DNA of 64,000 nucleotides from Botryococcus braunii (GCA_002005505.1 KV908396.1:415226-479225); one strand, 5' to 3'; shown: positions 47,209-57,889, numbered from the stretch's first letter. Made by a program: numbers and translations. Notes: a model not told the origin generated them from the sequence alone.

Positions 47209-49676
47209 ATGCAAGGGGTGTTTTTGTCAACGGGAGAGTTAGAGGTGGGGGGGCCAGATTGGGAAGGGGCAGGTTGGGCTGAAGCCACAGAACCACAAGG
47301 TGGGGCTGGCAGTGGGGCAGGTCAAGCTCCACAAGCAACAAGGTTCATAGCAAGTTGTGATAGGGTTGGGCCAAGCATAGACGTGAAGTGGGAGGAAGTA
47401 CATCAGGCTTTGGAGGCCTGGCAGGAGAGCAATAGTACTGTGGGGGAGCCAGCAGGCCCAGGCACCCCATGGTCGCTTGCGCAGGAGTGGGGCAGGGCAC
47501 TTAAAGACGATGAGTTTGTGGCAGGGGTGCCAAATAGACGTATAAAGGCGTGGGAGGAGTATTTCAAGTGGGCACAGGGCGATGCACCGCTCTCTGCAGA
47601 GCAGCTTAAGATTTTGTCGTGGCTCAGGCACGGGGTCAAGGTGGAATGGGTAGGGGTGGACACCGAAGCGCAGAAGGGCCACCCTAGGTATAGCCAAAGA
47701 AGACAGCAGGTGTGGGAACTGTTGAAGGGCACAGTAGCTGGGCAAGGGCAGAGGGCCAGGGAGTTGCTCCAAGGGGACAAACCTGGGAAAGTGCAGTTTG
47801 CTAATAGAAAGTCTGTGCAACTGCATGAGGCGTTTGTGAAGACGTCCTTGGAGGATTTGGTTAACACAGGGGCAGTACGTGAAGTGGCTGAAGATAAGGT
47901 ACAGGTATGCAGTGGGTTGGGGGTAGCAGCAAAGAGGAAGGGCAAGCTGCGCCTGATTCTGGATGCTCGGTACATCAATTTGTTTGACAAATATGTGAGC
48001 TTCTCGTATGAGAAGTTGACAGACGTACCACAGTATGCAAGGCCTGGAGACTGGTTATGCCTGACTGACTTTAAGGCTGGCTACCATCACTTCAGGGTGC
48101 ACCAGGAGGATCAAAAATACCTGGGGCTGAGTTTCCAGGGGAAGTTTTATGTATTCACGGTTTTGCCATTTGGGTTATCGTCGGCTTGCAGGACCTACAC
48201 CAGGTTCATGCTCCAGGTGTATGGGCCCCTCAGGGTAAGGGGTCTCAGGATGACCACGTTTGTGGACGATGCAATATTCATATCTGCCAGTGAGAGGCAG
48301 GGGAGGCTGGGGATGAGGGCACTGATACTGCTGCTGACCTTTCTGGGTTTCTGTCTGTCAAGGGGCAAGTGTGTGTCAGACCCGACAAGGAGGGGTCAAT
48401 ACTTGGGCTTGTTGGTGGATTTGGAGGAGCAGGCGTTTTATGTGCCTCAGGATAAGGCAGAGTACATCACAGAGCAAATCAGGCAGGTGGGGAAAGTAGG
48501 GAGTACAAAAAGGGACTTGGCCAGTCTGGTTGGCCTGCTAGTGAGTGTCAGTCCTGCGGTACGACTGGCCCCTTTGTACACCAGGAGGTTGTTCCAAGCC
48601 ATGGGGAGGCTCCAGGAGTGGGGTGAGAGCCTGTCAGAGGAGTTGGCAGAGTTGTCTGAGGAAGATTTGGGGTACTGGGAGGGGGCTCTGAGGAATCAGA
48701 AAGGAAAACCTTGGAGGCAGGAGGGGCCTGTATATGTGTGCTATGGGGATGCCTCTGCTAGGGGGTATGGGGGTTTCTCAGAAGAGCTGCTGGTGCAGCC
48801 CATGCAGGAAAGTTTCACTGTGGAAGAGCAGGAGCAAATGAGCAGAGGGGAATTGTCTTCCTGCCACAGGGAAGTTAAAAATATATGTTTATTGGTAAGG
48901 TCTTGTATTAAAGCTAATAGTGGCAAGTTGCGGGGAGCAGTGCTGCTGCTGTTTTGTGACAACCAAGGGGCAGTGTCCAATGTTAACAGCATGAATGGGA
49001 AAGCACACACCCTCATGGAGCTCAGGCTTATGTTTGAGGAAGCAGCTAAGGCAGAGGTAGAAGTAAGGGCCCAGTGGGTGCCAAGGGACACGCCAGAAAT
49101 TCAAAGGGCTGACCTGCTGTCTAGGTGTGATGATGCTGGGGACTTTGCTCTGGATAGAGGGATTTACAGGCCATATGCATGAGTCGTTTACCAGAAGGGG
49201 GCAACTGGGGGTTCCCCACAGGGGATTGTTTTGCGGGAACAGTGGACAAGTTCCATCAGGTTAGGAGGTACTTTACACAATACCCTGCTGCAGAGGGTAT
49301 GGGAGCTGATGGCCTGGTCATGCCATGGAGCCTTCTGGACCCGGCAGAGGGTACACCCTTGGTATGGGTCTTCCCACCAAGGGAGCGCGTTAGGGAAGTG
49401 ATAGGCAAGATAGCACAGGAGAGGAAAAACTGCATCCTGGTGGTCTGCAACATGCCAGCCAGGTGGAAAAACTGGCTGCTGCACCTGCCGGTTAAGGCAG
49501 AAACCACGGTTCCTCCTAGGAAACACATGTTCGTACTGGGTTCACGATTCCCACCCAGCATGTTGAAGGATGGGGATTATCAGTGCCACCTGACCTGCAG
49601 TCTGATATGGTTCGAGCCGCCTGTGAGGCCAGCCCATGTGGGAGAGAGGGGGAAGAGGAAGCGCAGACAGGCCTGA
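47209..49676 (+). pseudogene. RT-RNase H of the right Kangaroo-like element, 1-base deletion
   Basis: Nearly identical to the left copy, with the same RT and RNase H motifs (LPFGLSSA, FVDD, YGDASARGYGG, CDNQGAV). Codons run to about 655, then a lost base (left arm GGCACAT, here GGCCAT, near 49171) ends the frame in IYRPYA and a stop at 49182. The remaining 165 codons continue in the next frame (49179-49676). RT and RNase H would still be made; the conserved C-terminal region would not. Confidence 0.9.
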
Positions 49677-50744
49677 GCATGGTCAGGCCAGGCGAGCTCT
49701 TTTGTTAGGGCGCTTCCCTTTGGGCAACTTGGAGGGCAGGTGGCGGTTAGGATCGATGTAGCGCTTGGTCACGTTGGGGGTCTTGATCTGGGCAAGAAGA
49801 CCGAGAGCTTCCAGGGACTGCCCTTGCTGGTCATGGTGCTGCAGTGCACCACGCCGGCTCCCGTGGAGGGTAGCATGGTAAGGGATGTTGGCAGCTGTAA
49901 AATGGGTGTCGATGTCGTCTTCAAAGGCAGCCACGCTGAGGCTGCGCTCGAGGAATTGGTCCTTGTTGGCAGACAAGGGGCGACACAGGAACTGGGTGAC
50001 GGGGTGACCCAGGGCAGCAGACTGGGCGAGCAAGGTGTGGAGGCGTTGGATGGGGCACAGGGGGCCGTCTCTGCGGGTGACGATCATCACCTCTGGGTGC
50101 AAGTTGTGCTTGAGCTCTATAGCCTTGAAGAAGATGGTCGCGCCAAGCGGAACGTGCAGAGTGGGGAACAGATAGGGGGCAGCAGGGACCCCTGCAACCG
50201 CAAGCACACAGTCATGAAGAGAGCGAGGGGATATGGGGGCAGTATGGGAAACTGACGGGGACAGCGCAGGAAGGCCTGGCAGGGGGGCCAAGGGATGGCG
50301 GGGCAGGCCACCAGGGTTAAAGGGGTGGGGGGGTAACTGGCGAGGGAGAAAGGGGGGGGGGCACACCCGAGGCCAACCACAAGTCATCCAGACACCAGGA
50401 GACCGCAGTAGCCCCCCTGGAGCAAGTCTCCCACAAGATGGTCATGGTGAAGGCATCCCGGTGAAGGCGGAGCAAAGGGACACCAGTGGTGCTGGCGATG
50501 CGAGCATCCAAACGTTCAAGCACGTGGCGCAGGTCGTCCAAACTCCAGGGATGTGCAGACTGGGGATTGTAGCCCAGATGGGCCAGCCAGCGAGTGTAGC
50601 CAGTGGCCCACTCAGCCACATCAAGGGAGCGCACGGGATTTCCTACGGCAGGTGCAAGTCTGTACATCACTTACACGTTTACAAACTGGTTACACGTTTA
50701 TTCAAAATACGATACGGAGGAGCAAGGCAGGCGGCAATGCACGG

Positions 50745-50749
50745 GTTTC
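50745..50749. other. Target-site duplication GTTTC (left) of the copia element
   Basis: GTTTC precedes the LTR here and follows the other LTR at 57890-57894. The left palindrome arm shows the uninterrupted site once (reverse complement of CCTTTGAAACCCG at 36374-36386). Confidence 0.95.
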
Positions 50750-51440
50750 TGAAATATTCTGGGCTTGGCGTATCCTGCATGGTGGCGGCACGGAGGGTGT
50801 TAGACGATGTCCTCCTACTTGTGCGTTGTTAAGTAGGCATGGACATATACAAGTCAAGGACTGGTTAGCAACTGATTGATAGACACCCGGAGTGCCACTA
50901 TAGTTCCAACCAAGTGTTACAATATCTCTCATCTCTCCTAACAAGGTGACGCAGTTCAAACACGCCTAACCTGCTCTCACCCAGGTCGTGTTCATTACTT
51001 TGTCCGATGAGCTAAACTCAACTCTATATGTCTAACATGTTCTAACAATGTTCATCTGAGTGCTAAATCCAGGAATACAATAAGGATTAAGTCACCTGCA
51101 TGGTGGCGGCACGGAGGGTGTTAGACGATGTCCTCCTACTTGTGCGTTGTTAAGTAGGCATGGACATATACAAGTCAAGGACTGGTTAGCAACTGATTGA
51201 TAGACACCCGGAGTGCCACTATAGTTCCAACCAAGTGCCTTCCCTATCCGTGCTTGCCCCATATGCCTCCTTTCTACAAACGTGTCTGTAACTTGCGTTA
51301 TGATAGTCTTCGTTCAAATGCATGTATTGCCTGGCAGAACTCAGGGTTCTGCCTCTCTTTCCTAATTGGTATTGTCTTCATACGGAGACTTGCCATTATT
51401 ACTCCTCTGAGGGAAAGGCATAAAATTAATTAACACAACA
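50750..51440 (-). repeat. 3' LTR of copia element 1
   Basis: 691 bp, bounded by TG...CA in element orientation (TGTTGTGTTAATT...TATTTCA). By eye it is identical to the LTR at 57199-57889. It contains a 143-bp internal direct duplication (50774-50916 and 51095-51237). Confidence 0.95.
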
Positions 51441-51455
51441 CTTCCCCTTGCCTTT
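51441..51455 (-). promoter_or_regulatory. Polypurine tract of copia element 1
   Basis: On the minus strand AAGGCAAGGGGAAG directly precedes the 3' LTR, the expected plus-strand DNA primer. It is nearly the same as the tract of copia element 3 at 63547-63560. Confidence 0.88.
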
Positions 51456-51458
51456 ACC

Positions 51459-54400
51459 TCACAGAAACTTGGCCAGTCCCAGTGAGTTACGATGTCCCAG
51501 AAACACTTGTCTAACTAGTGGTTTGGTAAAAATGTCAGCCACATTTCTAGCAGATTGAATGTACTTGAATTCAACCTGCCCCTTTGCAATAGCTTCACGT
51601 GCGAAATGACAGCTAATTGCAATATCCTTTGTGTGTTTGGAGTACACCGGATTCCTCAGGTGGTTTATACACCCTTGGTTGTCACAATGAATCTTCACTA
51701 TCCACGGTAACACTCCAATTTCCTCCAGGAAACCTCTCAGCCAATTTGCTTCCTTCACAACAGCACTTGCTGCCATGAATTCAGCCTCCACTGTTGAAGT
51801 GGCAACAGCAGATTGCTTTTTACTTCCCCACACTACTGCTCCTCCAAACACAGTGAGGACAAAGCCAGTGGTAGAGAAGCGATGATCCTGATCACCTCCA
51901 TAGTCGGCATCCACATAGCCTTCTAGCTCTATCTCCCCCCCTCCGAGAGTTAGAACCAAATCTCGGGTTCCTTTCAGATACTTCAACACACGGATGGCTT
52001 CATTCCAATGTGCTGTGGTGGGAGATATGCGATAACGAGACAATACACCTACTGCCTGAGCTATATCGGGACGTGGGGTGTTGGCTATATACAGAAGAGA
52101 CCCTACTAACTCACAGTAACGGTGACCTGGAGGTAGTGGACTGCCAGCACCAATGCTGTCGCTCCCATCTCTCGGTGCAGGCCTTTGGGACATTACGAAA
52201 TCTTTTGTCATGGGAGTATCAGGTCCCACTGACTCAAGATCCAAGCCAAATTTCTCTACAAGTGCATCGATTTTAGGGATGCAACTCAGGGTGATCAGCC
52301 CTTTATCTCTATCTCTCATCACTTGACATCCCAAGAAATCCTTCACTTCCCCAAGATCATGGATGGTGAATTCTTTCTTGAGAAGTCCCTTCACTCTCTC
52401 GATTTCTGACATGCCCTTGGAAACTATCAGAAGATCATCAACATAGATCAGCACATAGGACTTTCCTCCATCAGTAGAGCATCTCACATACACTCCCGCA
52501 TCACTCTTGCACACCTCATACCCCATGACTTCAAGTTTGTCATTCAGGGTTTTGTGCCAGGCACGTGGAGCCTGCTTCAGGCCATACAACGCCTTTCTCA
52601 ATCGGCACACAATATTCTTATCACCATTCTCAAAGCCAGGAGGTTGCGTTACATATACTTCCTCCTCGAGCTCACCATTCAGAAAGGCGGTCTTAACGTC
52701 CACCTGATGAATTTCACAGCCCTCTCTTGCAGCAACAGCAAGCAGAGCTCTTCTAGCTCCATAGCTACTAGTAGGAGCAAAGACCTCCATCACATCCACT
52801 CCAGGGATTTGTCTGCATCCCTGTGCCACTAATCTGGCCTTGAATCTCATAACATTGCCATGTGCATCCATTTTCACTGAAAATATCCAGTGAACTGGAA
52901 TAACCTTATGTCCACGAGGTCTCGGAACATACTCCATGACCTCATGAGTATCTAGAGAATTTTGCTCTTCCTGCATAGCTGCCTTCCAGTATTCCCACTG
53001 GGGAGACATCTGTGCTTCTCTCAAATTAGAGGGAACGTGAATTTTCCCAAATCTGACACCTGTGTGCTTTTCCTCTGAATTGCCTGATTTTCTCTCACTT
53101 TGTCCAGAACCCACTACTCTTCCACTGACACTCGCTGAGTTACACATCACAGGCTCTCCAGTAGAAGTAGAATGCTCTCTCATAGCACGCTCTCGCTTGG
53201 ACTCACACTTGGCTTTGCACAAGTTACTCTGCTCATCCCTCACATCATCCTCCCATGCACAGGTACCTCTCGGACAGTCTTTGTAATTTGGAATCCCTTC
53301 ACATTGTCCAGACTTCCGATTCACCTCCTCAGACACACTCTGACATGCCTGCAAGAGTTCAGACTCTTCAGGTCTCTCACAAGCAACATCGGGATATGGC
53401 AGAGTGTCTGCATACTTCCCCTGATTTATGTGATCCACATGCCTCTCAGACCGACTGCATGTCACTGTTGGGAGTGACCTCACATCTCTGACATCACTCT
53501 CCCAGGCACAGGTACCTCTCAGTGAGCACTTGTAATTTGGTCTGTCTCCACAATGTCTGTGCTCCTGATTCACCTCCTCCTCTCGTCCCTTACATGGAGT
53601 CAAGGATGCAGATCCTGTCTCCCGCTCACAATCATGTTTGGCTGGTGCAGAGAAAGCATATGATGCTTCCTCTGACCGGTGGCTGCCACCACAGTCCCGT
53701 CCAGGAGTGCTCTGACTGGACGGGTTGCCAGAAGAACTCTGCATGGTCACATCTCTTACATTTCTCTCAGTCACTGAACAAGACCCACCCATACTGCTCA
53801 GCTCCCCGGGACCATTTGCAGCTTTGCATGTAGCTGCCCCCCTCACTGCACTCACATGCAATTCATGCCCCTCATGTGAATCACCCTCTAGCTGCACTTC
53901 CCCTGGTCCCTGTGACAGAGAGTCACATTCAGTCAACCCCTCTCGCTCTCTGCTCTCTCCCTTCTCCTGTGGCAGCAGGAGGTCTTTGGCGGCAGTGCGT
54001 TGTTCGTGTCGTTGAGCCCGGGTCAGGCCATCCAATTGGTGGTTGCGGCAATCAGACCTAGTTGGTCTGAGGACCTCCTGGGCTCGCTCCATCTGCGGTC
54101 GAAGGTGGGAGTCCTGTCTCACTCCTCTGGCTAAGTCCTGTACTGCCTCCAGGGTTTGATCCATCTCCACTGGGTCACACAGTCTTCTGGATTCAGGCTC
54201 GGGCTCAGCCTCACTGGGGGGTCCTGTGACAGGCTGTGTGGGGAGGTTGCTGGAGGCTGGCAGGTACTCAGGCTCACTGTGTGGGTCATCAAGATCTGTC
54301 TCAAGGCTGATGTTGGTTGTGCCAGGGGAGGTGCCGGGAAAGACTGGGGGAGTGTCACTTGCAGAGGGCTCAGGACACAGAAACTCTGTAGACTGTGTTG

Positions 54401-56861
54401 AGGAAACGCTCATGCCAACCCGAGAGGCTCCCCTGAGGTGCTCCACGAAAACCACATCTCTGCTCTCCTTCCAGATACCCCCTCCCACATAGATCCGATA
54501 GGCTTTGGAGGAGGCTGAGTAACCAGTAAGCATCCCTGGCACAGTTTTAGGGGAAAACACAGAGCGCTGGACATCAGGAATGTGCACAAAGGCCAAGCAA
54601 CCCCAGGTACGCAGTGGGGTTACATTTGGTTTGTAGCCAAAAAATAATTCTGATGGCGTGCGGTCCCTCCCGGTACTGGGACCCATGTTCAGTAGGGTGC
54701 ATGCAGTTTCCAGGGCCTCCTTCCACAACGTTGGACTGGCAGCTGCAAAAGCCAGAAGAGTCCTGGTACGTTCCTTGAGGGTGCGATTGGCTCTTTCAGC
54801 CGCTCCATTCTGTTGCGGGGTGTAAGGAGCTGAGGTCTCCAATTTAGTCCCCTGGGATGCACAAAATTCTTTGAACGTGGCATTCAGAAATTCAGTTCCA
54901 CGGTCACACCGGACACACTTCACTTTGGTTTTCTTCTGGGTCTGCCAGTATAGAATGAGGTCCCTCACAGCAGCACTGATGGCATCTTTGGACTTCACAG
55001 GCAGGACCGCCTTTAACTGAGATGACTCATCCAAAACAGTCACCCAGTAACGTTCACCAGTTACTGCAGCAGGAAAAATGGGGCCCACAGTGTCAATATG
55101 TACTCTGTCAAGTGGTTCAACAGCTGGTCTACTGCTTATTCCAAATGGAGGCCGAGACGTCTTTCCCTCAATACATGCTTCACAGTAGACTGGACAATTG
55201 GAGCAGGGACATAGGGATGTATCAAGTCCCGAGACCAGGTCCTCATTGGTTAGGCGCTGCATCCATGTTTCACCTGGATGTCCCATTCTGCTATGCCAGA
55301 GGTATCGTCTGGCACAGTTGTGTGAGTTTTGGGTGGGGGTTTTGGACTTCACAGCAGCTGAAATTCTTCTGTGGTTAACACTGGGACTCAGAGCTACAAC
55401 TTGATGAATATAAAATAGCCCTTTCTCTGCACTGATCCGAGACCTCCAGCTGTTTGGACCACAGACTTCAGTGAACGCTCCAACATCATCTGTGCGAAAG
55501 ACTGCCCCATCCCGCAATGCTGCAGATACTGACAGTATGTTTGAGGTTGCAGAAGGAACACACTGAACATGATGTATCCACAGGGGAACTCCCACTCGAC
55601 TGAGGATGCAGACAGAGCCTGATGCTACAATTCCTCCAGTGGCATCTGAAGTGGCCAGATGTAATGGGATGGGTTTGGCATGCACAGTTGGATTATGTAG
55701 TAGGGTCACATCATTCACCAGATGTACAGATGCTCCACTGTCCACCAGCCAGGATTGCAGAGACGAATTTCTGACAGGAGTCTTCAGGATGTTGAGGGAA
55801 ATTATGTATGGCATACCTCCAGGTGGTGGAGGTGGGGGAGCTGGGGGTTGGAACCATGCCGGAAAGGCATCCAGTCCAGGGTGCGCCAGCTGGGCTGCAG
55901 GAGGGTGTGGGCCACCCATATGTGGAGGTCCCTGTGGCCACATTCCCTGCAATTGTTGGACCGCTGCCACTACGTTCCGTTGGGTCTCCTCGTCCCGCTT
56001 CCTCTTTCGACAGTCCCTCCAGTAATGCCCCTTCTTATTGCAGTAGTTGCAGATGCCCTTAGTCTCGGACTTGGCCTCAGAGACAGTTGGTTGGGCCTGC
56101 TGATGGACTGCACTGGCAGCTGGTGGGGTATTGGCTCCACTGGAGCCTTGTCCAAGAGCCAAAACCCTTGGTTGGCGAGGAGCATATTCATCAAAACCCA
56201 CTGCAGCTGCTGTGTTGCGCAGAAGTCCAGCCAGCTTCTCCAGGGGTTGTGCTGCAGCAGTTGTGATCATTCCTGGCTCTTTAGCTGCATCAGGCAAGCC
56301 CTGCACAATCTGGGTTGCAACGTGTGCATCCAGTAGAGCATGGTTGTTCCTGTCAAGGCATGCCTTCAGGTTGATCATTCTGTTGACATATTGCGAAATC
56401 GTCTCGTCATGTTTCATTCCCTGGCTCATTTCTTGGAGCCAATCTGCATTGGCCTCGATATTATATCCACCAATAAACTTTCTGCAGATGAACTCATATG
56501 CATCATAAGCAGAGGGCAGATTAGACAGAGGTCCCAGCCATTCCTCTGGGACTGACTCATAAATCAGTAACATTGCGGCTGCGTCATGTGCTGTACCAGG
56601 CATAGCCTCCAGGATGGCAGGCAAAGACCCTTTTGACTCATTTGCTGCCAAAAATGCATTCTTCCAAACAATAATATTTGTCCCCCGTTCCTTCAGTTTT
56701 ATGTGTACCTTGACATTTGTTGGGATAATCTTGGGCAGCTCATCTCCGCTGCCTCTTGAGGTGCTGGGAGTACACGGTTCACTGATGGGTGTGGATGAGG
56801 CTGGTTCACTGCTTGACGTTGATGCTCCACTAGCTGATGATCCTTTCTTCTTGGAAGTCAT
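51459..56861 (-). CDS. Gag-pol polyprotein of copia element 1, 1800 aa, intact
   Basis: Starts at the first ATG after the primer site. Gag occupies about residues 40-290, ending in the CCHC knuckle CNYCNKKGHYWRDC (about 270). Protease WLVDSGASVHL is near 372. The integrase zinc domain (HSRMGHPGETW) is near 525 and the DDE core has VHIDTVGPI (588), CDRGTEF (652) and NGAAERANRT (684). RT has VDVKTAFLNGELEEEV (about 1387) and the catalytic YVDD (about 1471). RNase H has DADYGGD (about 1650) and ends ADIFTKPL (about 1777). The order protease-integrase-RT-RNase H is diagnostic for Ty1/copia. At 1800 residues it is several hundred longer than usual; the extra length is a hydrophilic linker at about 800-1300 with an internal duplication. 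Confidence 0.97.
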   Translation of the reverse strand: MTSKKKGSSASGASTSSSEPASSTPISEPCTPSTSRGSGDELPKIIPTNVKVHIKLKERGTNIIVWKNAFLAANESKGSLPAILEAMPGTAHDAAAMLLIYESVPEEWLGPLSNLPSAYDAYEFICRKFIGGYNIEANADWLQEMSQGMKHDETISQYVNRMINLKACLDRNNHALLDAHVATQIVQGLPDAAKEPGMITTAAAQPLEKLAGLLRNTAAAVGFDEYAPRQPRVLALGQGSSGANTPPAASAVHQQAQPTVSEAKSETKGICNYCNKKGHYWRDCRKRKRDEETQRNVVAAVQQLQGMWPQGPPHMGGPHPPAAQLAHPGLDAFPAWFQPPAPPPPPPGGMPYIISLNILKTPVRNSSLQSWLVDSGASVHLVNDVTLLHNPTVHAKPIPLHLATSDATGGIVASGSVCILSRVGVPLWIHHVQCVPSATSNILSVSAALRDGAVFRTDDVGAFTEVCGPNSWRSRISAEKGLFYIHQVVALSPSVNHRRISAAVKSKTPTQNSHNCARRYLWHSRMGHPGETWMQRLTNEDLVSGLDTSLCPCSNCPVYCEACIEGKTSRPPFGISSRPAVEPLDRVHIDTVGPIFPAAVTGERYWVTVLDESSQLKAVLPVKSKDAISAAVRDLILYWQTQKKTKVKCVRCDRGTEFLNATFKEFCASQGTKLETSAPYTPQQNGAAERANRTLKERTRTLLAFAAASPTLWKEALETACTLLNMGPSTGRDRTPSELFFGYKPNVTPLRTWGCLAFVHIPDVQRSVFSPKTVPGMLTGYSASSKAYRIYVGGGIWKESRDVVFVEHLRGASRVGMSVSSTQSTEFLCPEPSASDTPPVFPGTSPGTTNISLETDLDDPHSEPEYLPASSNLPTQPVTGPPSEAEPEPESRRLCDPVEMDQTLEAVQDLARGVRQDSHLRPQMERAQEVLRPTRSDCRNHQLDGLTRAQRHEQRTAAKDLLLPQEKGESREREGLTECDSLSQGPGEVQLEGDSHEGHELHVSAVRGAATCKAANGPGELSSMGGSCSVTERNVRDVTMQSSSGNPSSQSTPGRDCGGSHRSEEASYAFSAPAKHDCERETGSASLTPCKGREEEVNQEHRHCGDRPNYKCSLRGTCAWESDVRDVRSLPTVTCSRSERHVDHINQGKYADTLPYPDVACERPEESELLQACQSVSEEVNRKSGQCEGIPNYKDCPRGTCAWEDDVRDEQSNLCKAKCESKRERAMREHSTSTGEPVMCNSASVSGRVVGSGQSERKSGNSEEKHTGVRFGKIHVPSNLREAQMSPQWEYWKAAMQEEQNSLDTHEVMEYVPRPRGHKVIPVHWIFSVKMDAHGNVMRFKARLVAQGCRQIPGVDVMEVFAPTSSYGARRALLAVAAREGCEIHQVDVKTAFLNGELEEEVYVTQPPGFENGDKNIVCRLRKALYGLKQAPRAWHKTLNDKLEVMGYEVCKSDAGVYVRCSTDGGKSYVLIYVDDLLIVSKGMSEIERVKGLLKKEFTIHDLGEVKDFLGCQVMRDRDKGLITLSCIPKIDALVEKFGLDLESVGPDTPMTKDFVMSQRPAPRDGSDSIGAGSPLPPGHRYCELVGSLLYIANTPRPDIAQAVGVLSRYRISPTTAHWNEAIRVLKYLKGTRDLVLTLGGGEIELEGYVDADYGGDQDHRFSTTGFVLTVFGGAVVWGSKKQSAVATSTVEAEFMAASAVVKEANWLRGFLEEIGVLPWIVKIHCDNQGCINHLRNPVYSKHTKDIAISCHFAREAIAKGQVEFKYIQSARNVADIFTKPLVRQVFLGHRNSLGLAKFL

Positions 56862-57184
56862 AATTCCCCAGTTGTCTTATAACTCCAGTACTCGCAAGGT
56901 AGCAGCAAGATCTTACTTCTGAACCAGGTGGGTTGAGCTAACGGACAGCCAACGTGAAGGTGAAAGATGTAGTCTTTGACGATAAAGGCTCTCTCGTCAG
57001 GATTGCGGTCTCCACGTTGTCCTCCTTCTCTGATTAGTTCGTTGTATGACGGAGGTCCTGATCTCAAGCGCGCTGGAACGTTGAGGTTGGTGGTCTTCCT
57101 GGCTGTTTGCTTTGTCCGCTTCTTCGCCATTCACAGTCTAGTGAGCTCCGATTTAGGCGCCACCCACTCTCAGCATCCGAGCCC

Positions 57185-57198
57185 GTGGGCCCATAACC
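57185..57198 (-). other. Primer-binding site of copia element 1, initiator tRNA-Met anticodon type
   Basis: The plus strand reads GTGGGCCCATAACC immediately beside the LTR, the same as the anticodon arm of plant-type initiator tRNA-Met, so the element RNA is complementary to it. This is the half-tRNA priming arrangement established for Drosophila copia. Confidence 0.85.
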
Positions 57199-57889
57199 TG
57201 AAATATTCTGGGCTTGGCGTATCCTGCATGGTGGCGGCACGGAGGGTGTTAGACGATGTCCTCCTACTTGTGCGTTGTTAAGTAGGCATGGACATATACA
57301 AGTCAAGGACTGGTTAGCAACTGATTGATAGACACCCGGAGTGCCACTATAGTTCCAACCAAGTGTTACAATATCTCTCATCTCTCCTAACAAGGTGACG
57401 CAGTTCAAACACGCCTAACCTGCTCTCACCCAGGTCGTGTTCATTACTTTGTCCGATGAGCTAAACTCAACTCTATATGTCTAACATGTTCTAACAATGT
57501 TCATCTGAGTGCTAAATCCAGGAATACAATAAGGATTAAGTCACCTGCATGGTGGCGGCACGGAGGGTGTTAGACGATGTCCTCCTACTTGTGCGTTGTT
57601 AAGTAGGCATGGACATATACAAGTCAAGGACTGGTTAGCAACTGATTGATAGACACCCGGAGTGCCACTATAGTTCCAACCAAGTGCCTTCCCTATCCGT
57701 GCTTGCCCCATATGCCTCCTTTCTACAAACGTGTCTGTAACTTGCGTTATGATAGTCTTCGTTCAAATGCATGTATTGCCTGGCAGAACTCAGGGTTCTG
57801 CCTCTCTTTCCTAATTGGTATTGTCTTCATACGGAGACTTGCCATTATTACTCCTCTGAGGGAAAGGCATAAAATTAATTAACACAACA
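57199..57889 (-). repeat. 5' LTR of copia element 1
   Basis: 691 bp, same ends and same internal 143-bp duplication as the 3' LTR. It should contain the element's promoter. I cannot place the TATA box or start site with confidence. Confidence 0.95.

Larger units (their letters stand above)
36379..50749. repeat. Palindrome with arms of about 7.2 kb around 43566
   Basis: Arms 36379-43560 and 43572-50749 are reverse complements with an 11-base spacer. Position x pairs with 87132 minus x near the centre, drifting by four bases at the outer ends because of small indels. Scattered substitutions (for example in the RT frame, LLNTG against LVNTG and VAANRK against VAAKRK) and homopolymer differences distinguish the arms. 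Beyond 50749 the right arm is interrupted by a copia element and resumes at 57895. Confidence 0.95.
50750..57889 (-). mobile_element. Complete Ty1/copia LTR retrotransposon (copia element 1)
   Basis: Minus-strand element of 7140 bp with two 691-bp LTRs, a primer-binding site directly next to the 5' LTR, one intact polyprotein frame, a purine tract before the 3' LTR and a 5-bp GTTTC target duplication. Everything needed for autonomous movement is present. The matching LTRs imply recent insertion, later than the duplication that made the Kangaroo-like palindrome, since only one arm carries it. Confidence 0.96.

Noticed and set aside
36379..50749. Palindrome dismissed as a pure sequencing hairpin artefact
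   Set aside because: The arms differ by several substitutions, a 7.1-kb insertion and different element ends, which an artefactual read-through would not create. Read support is still needed.
53062..56922. Plus-strand frames opposite the copia polyprotein
   Set aside because: Antisense shadows of an intact 1800-codon gene.
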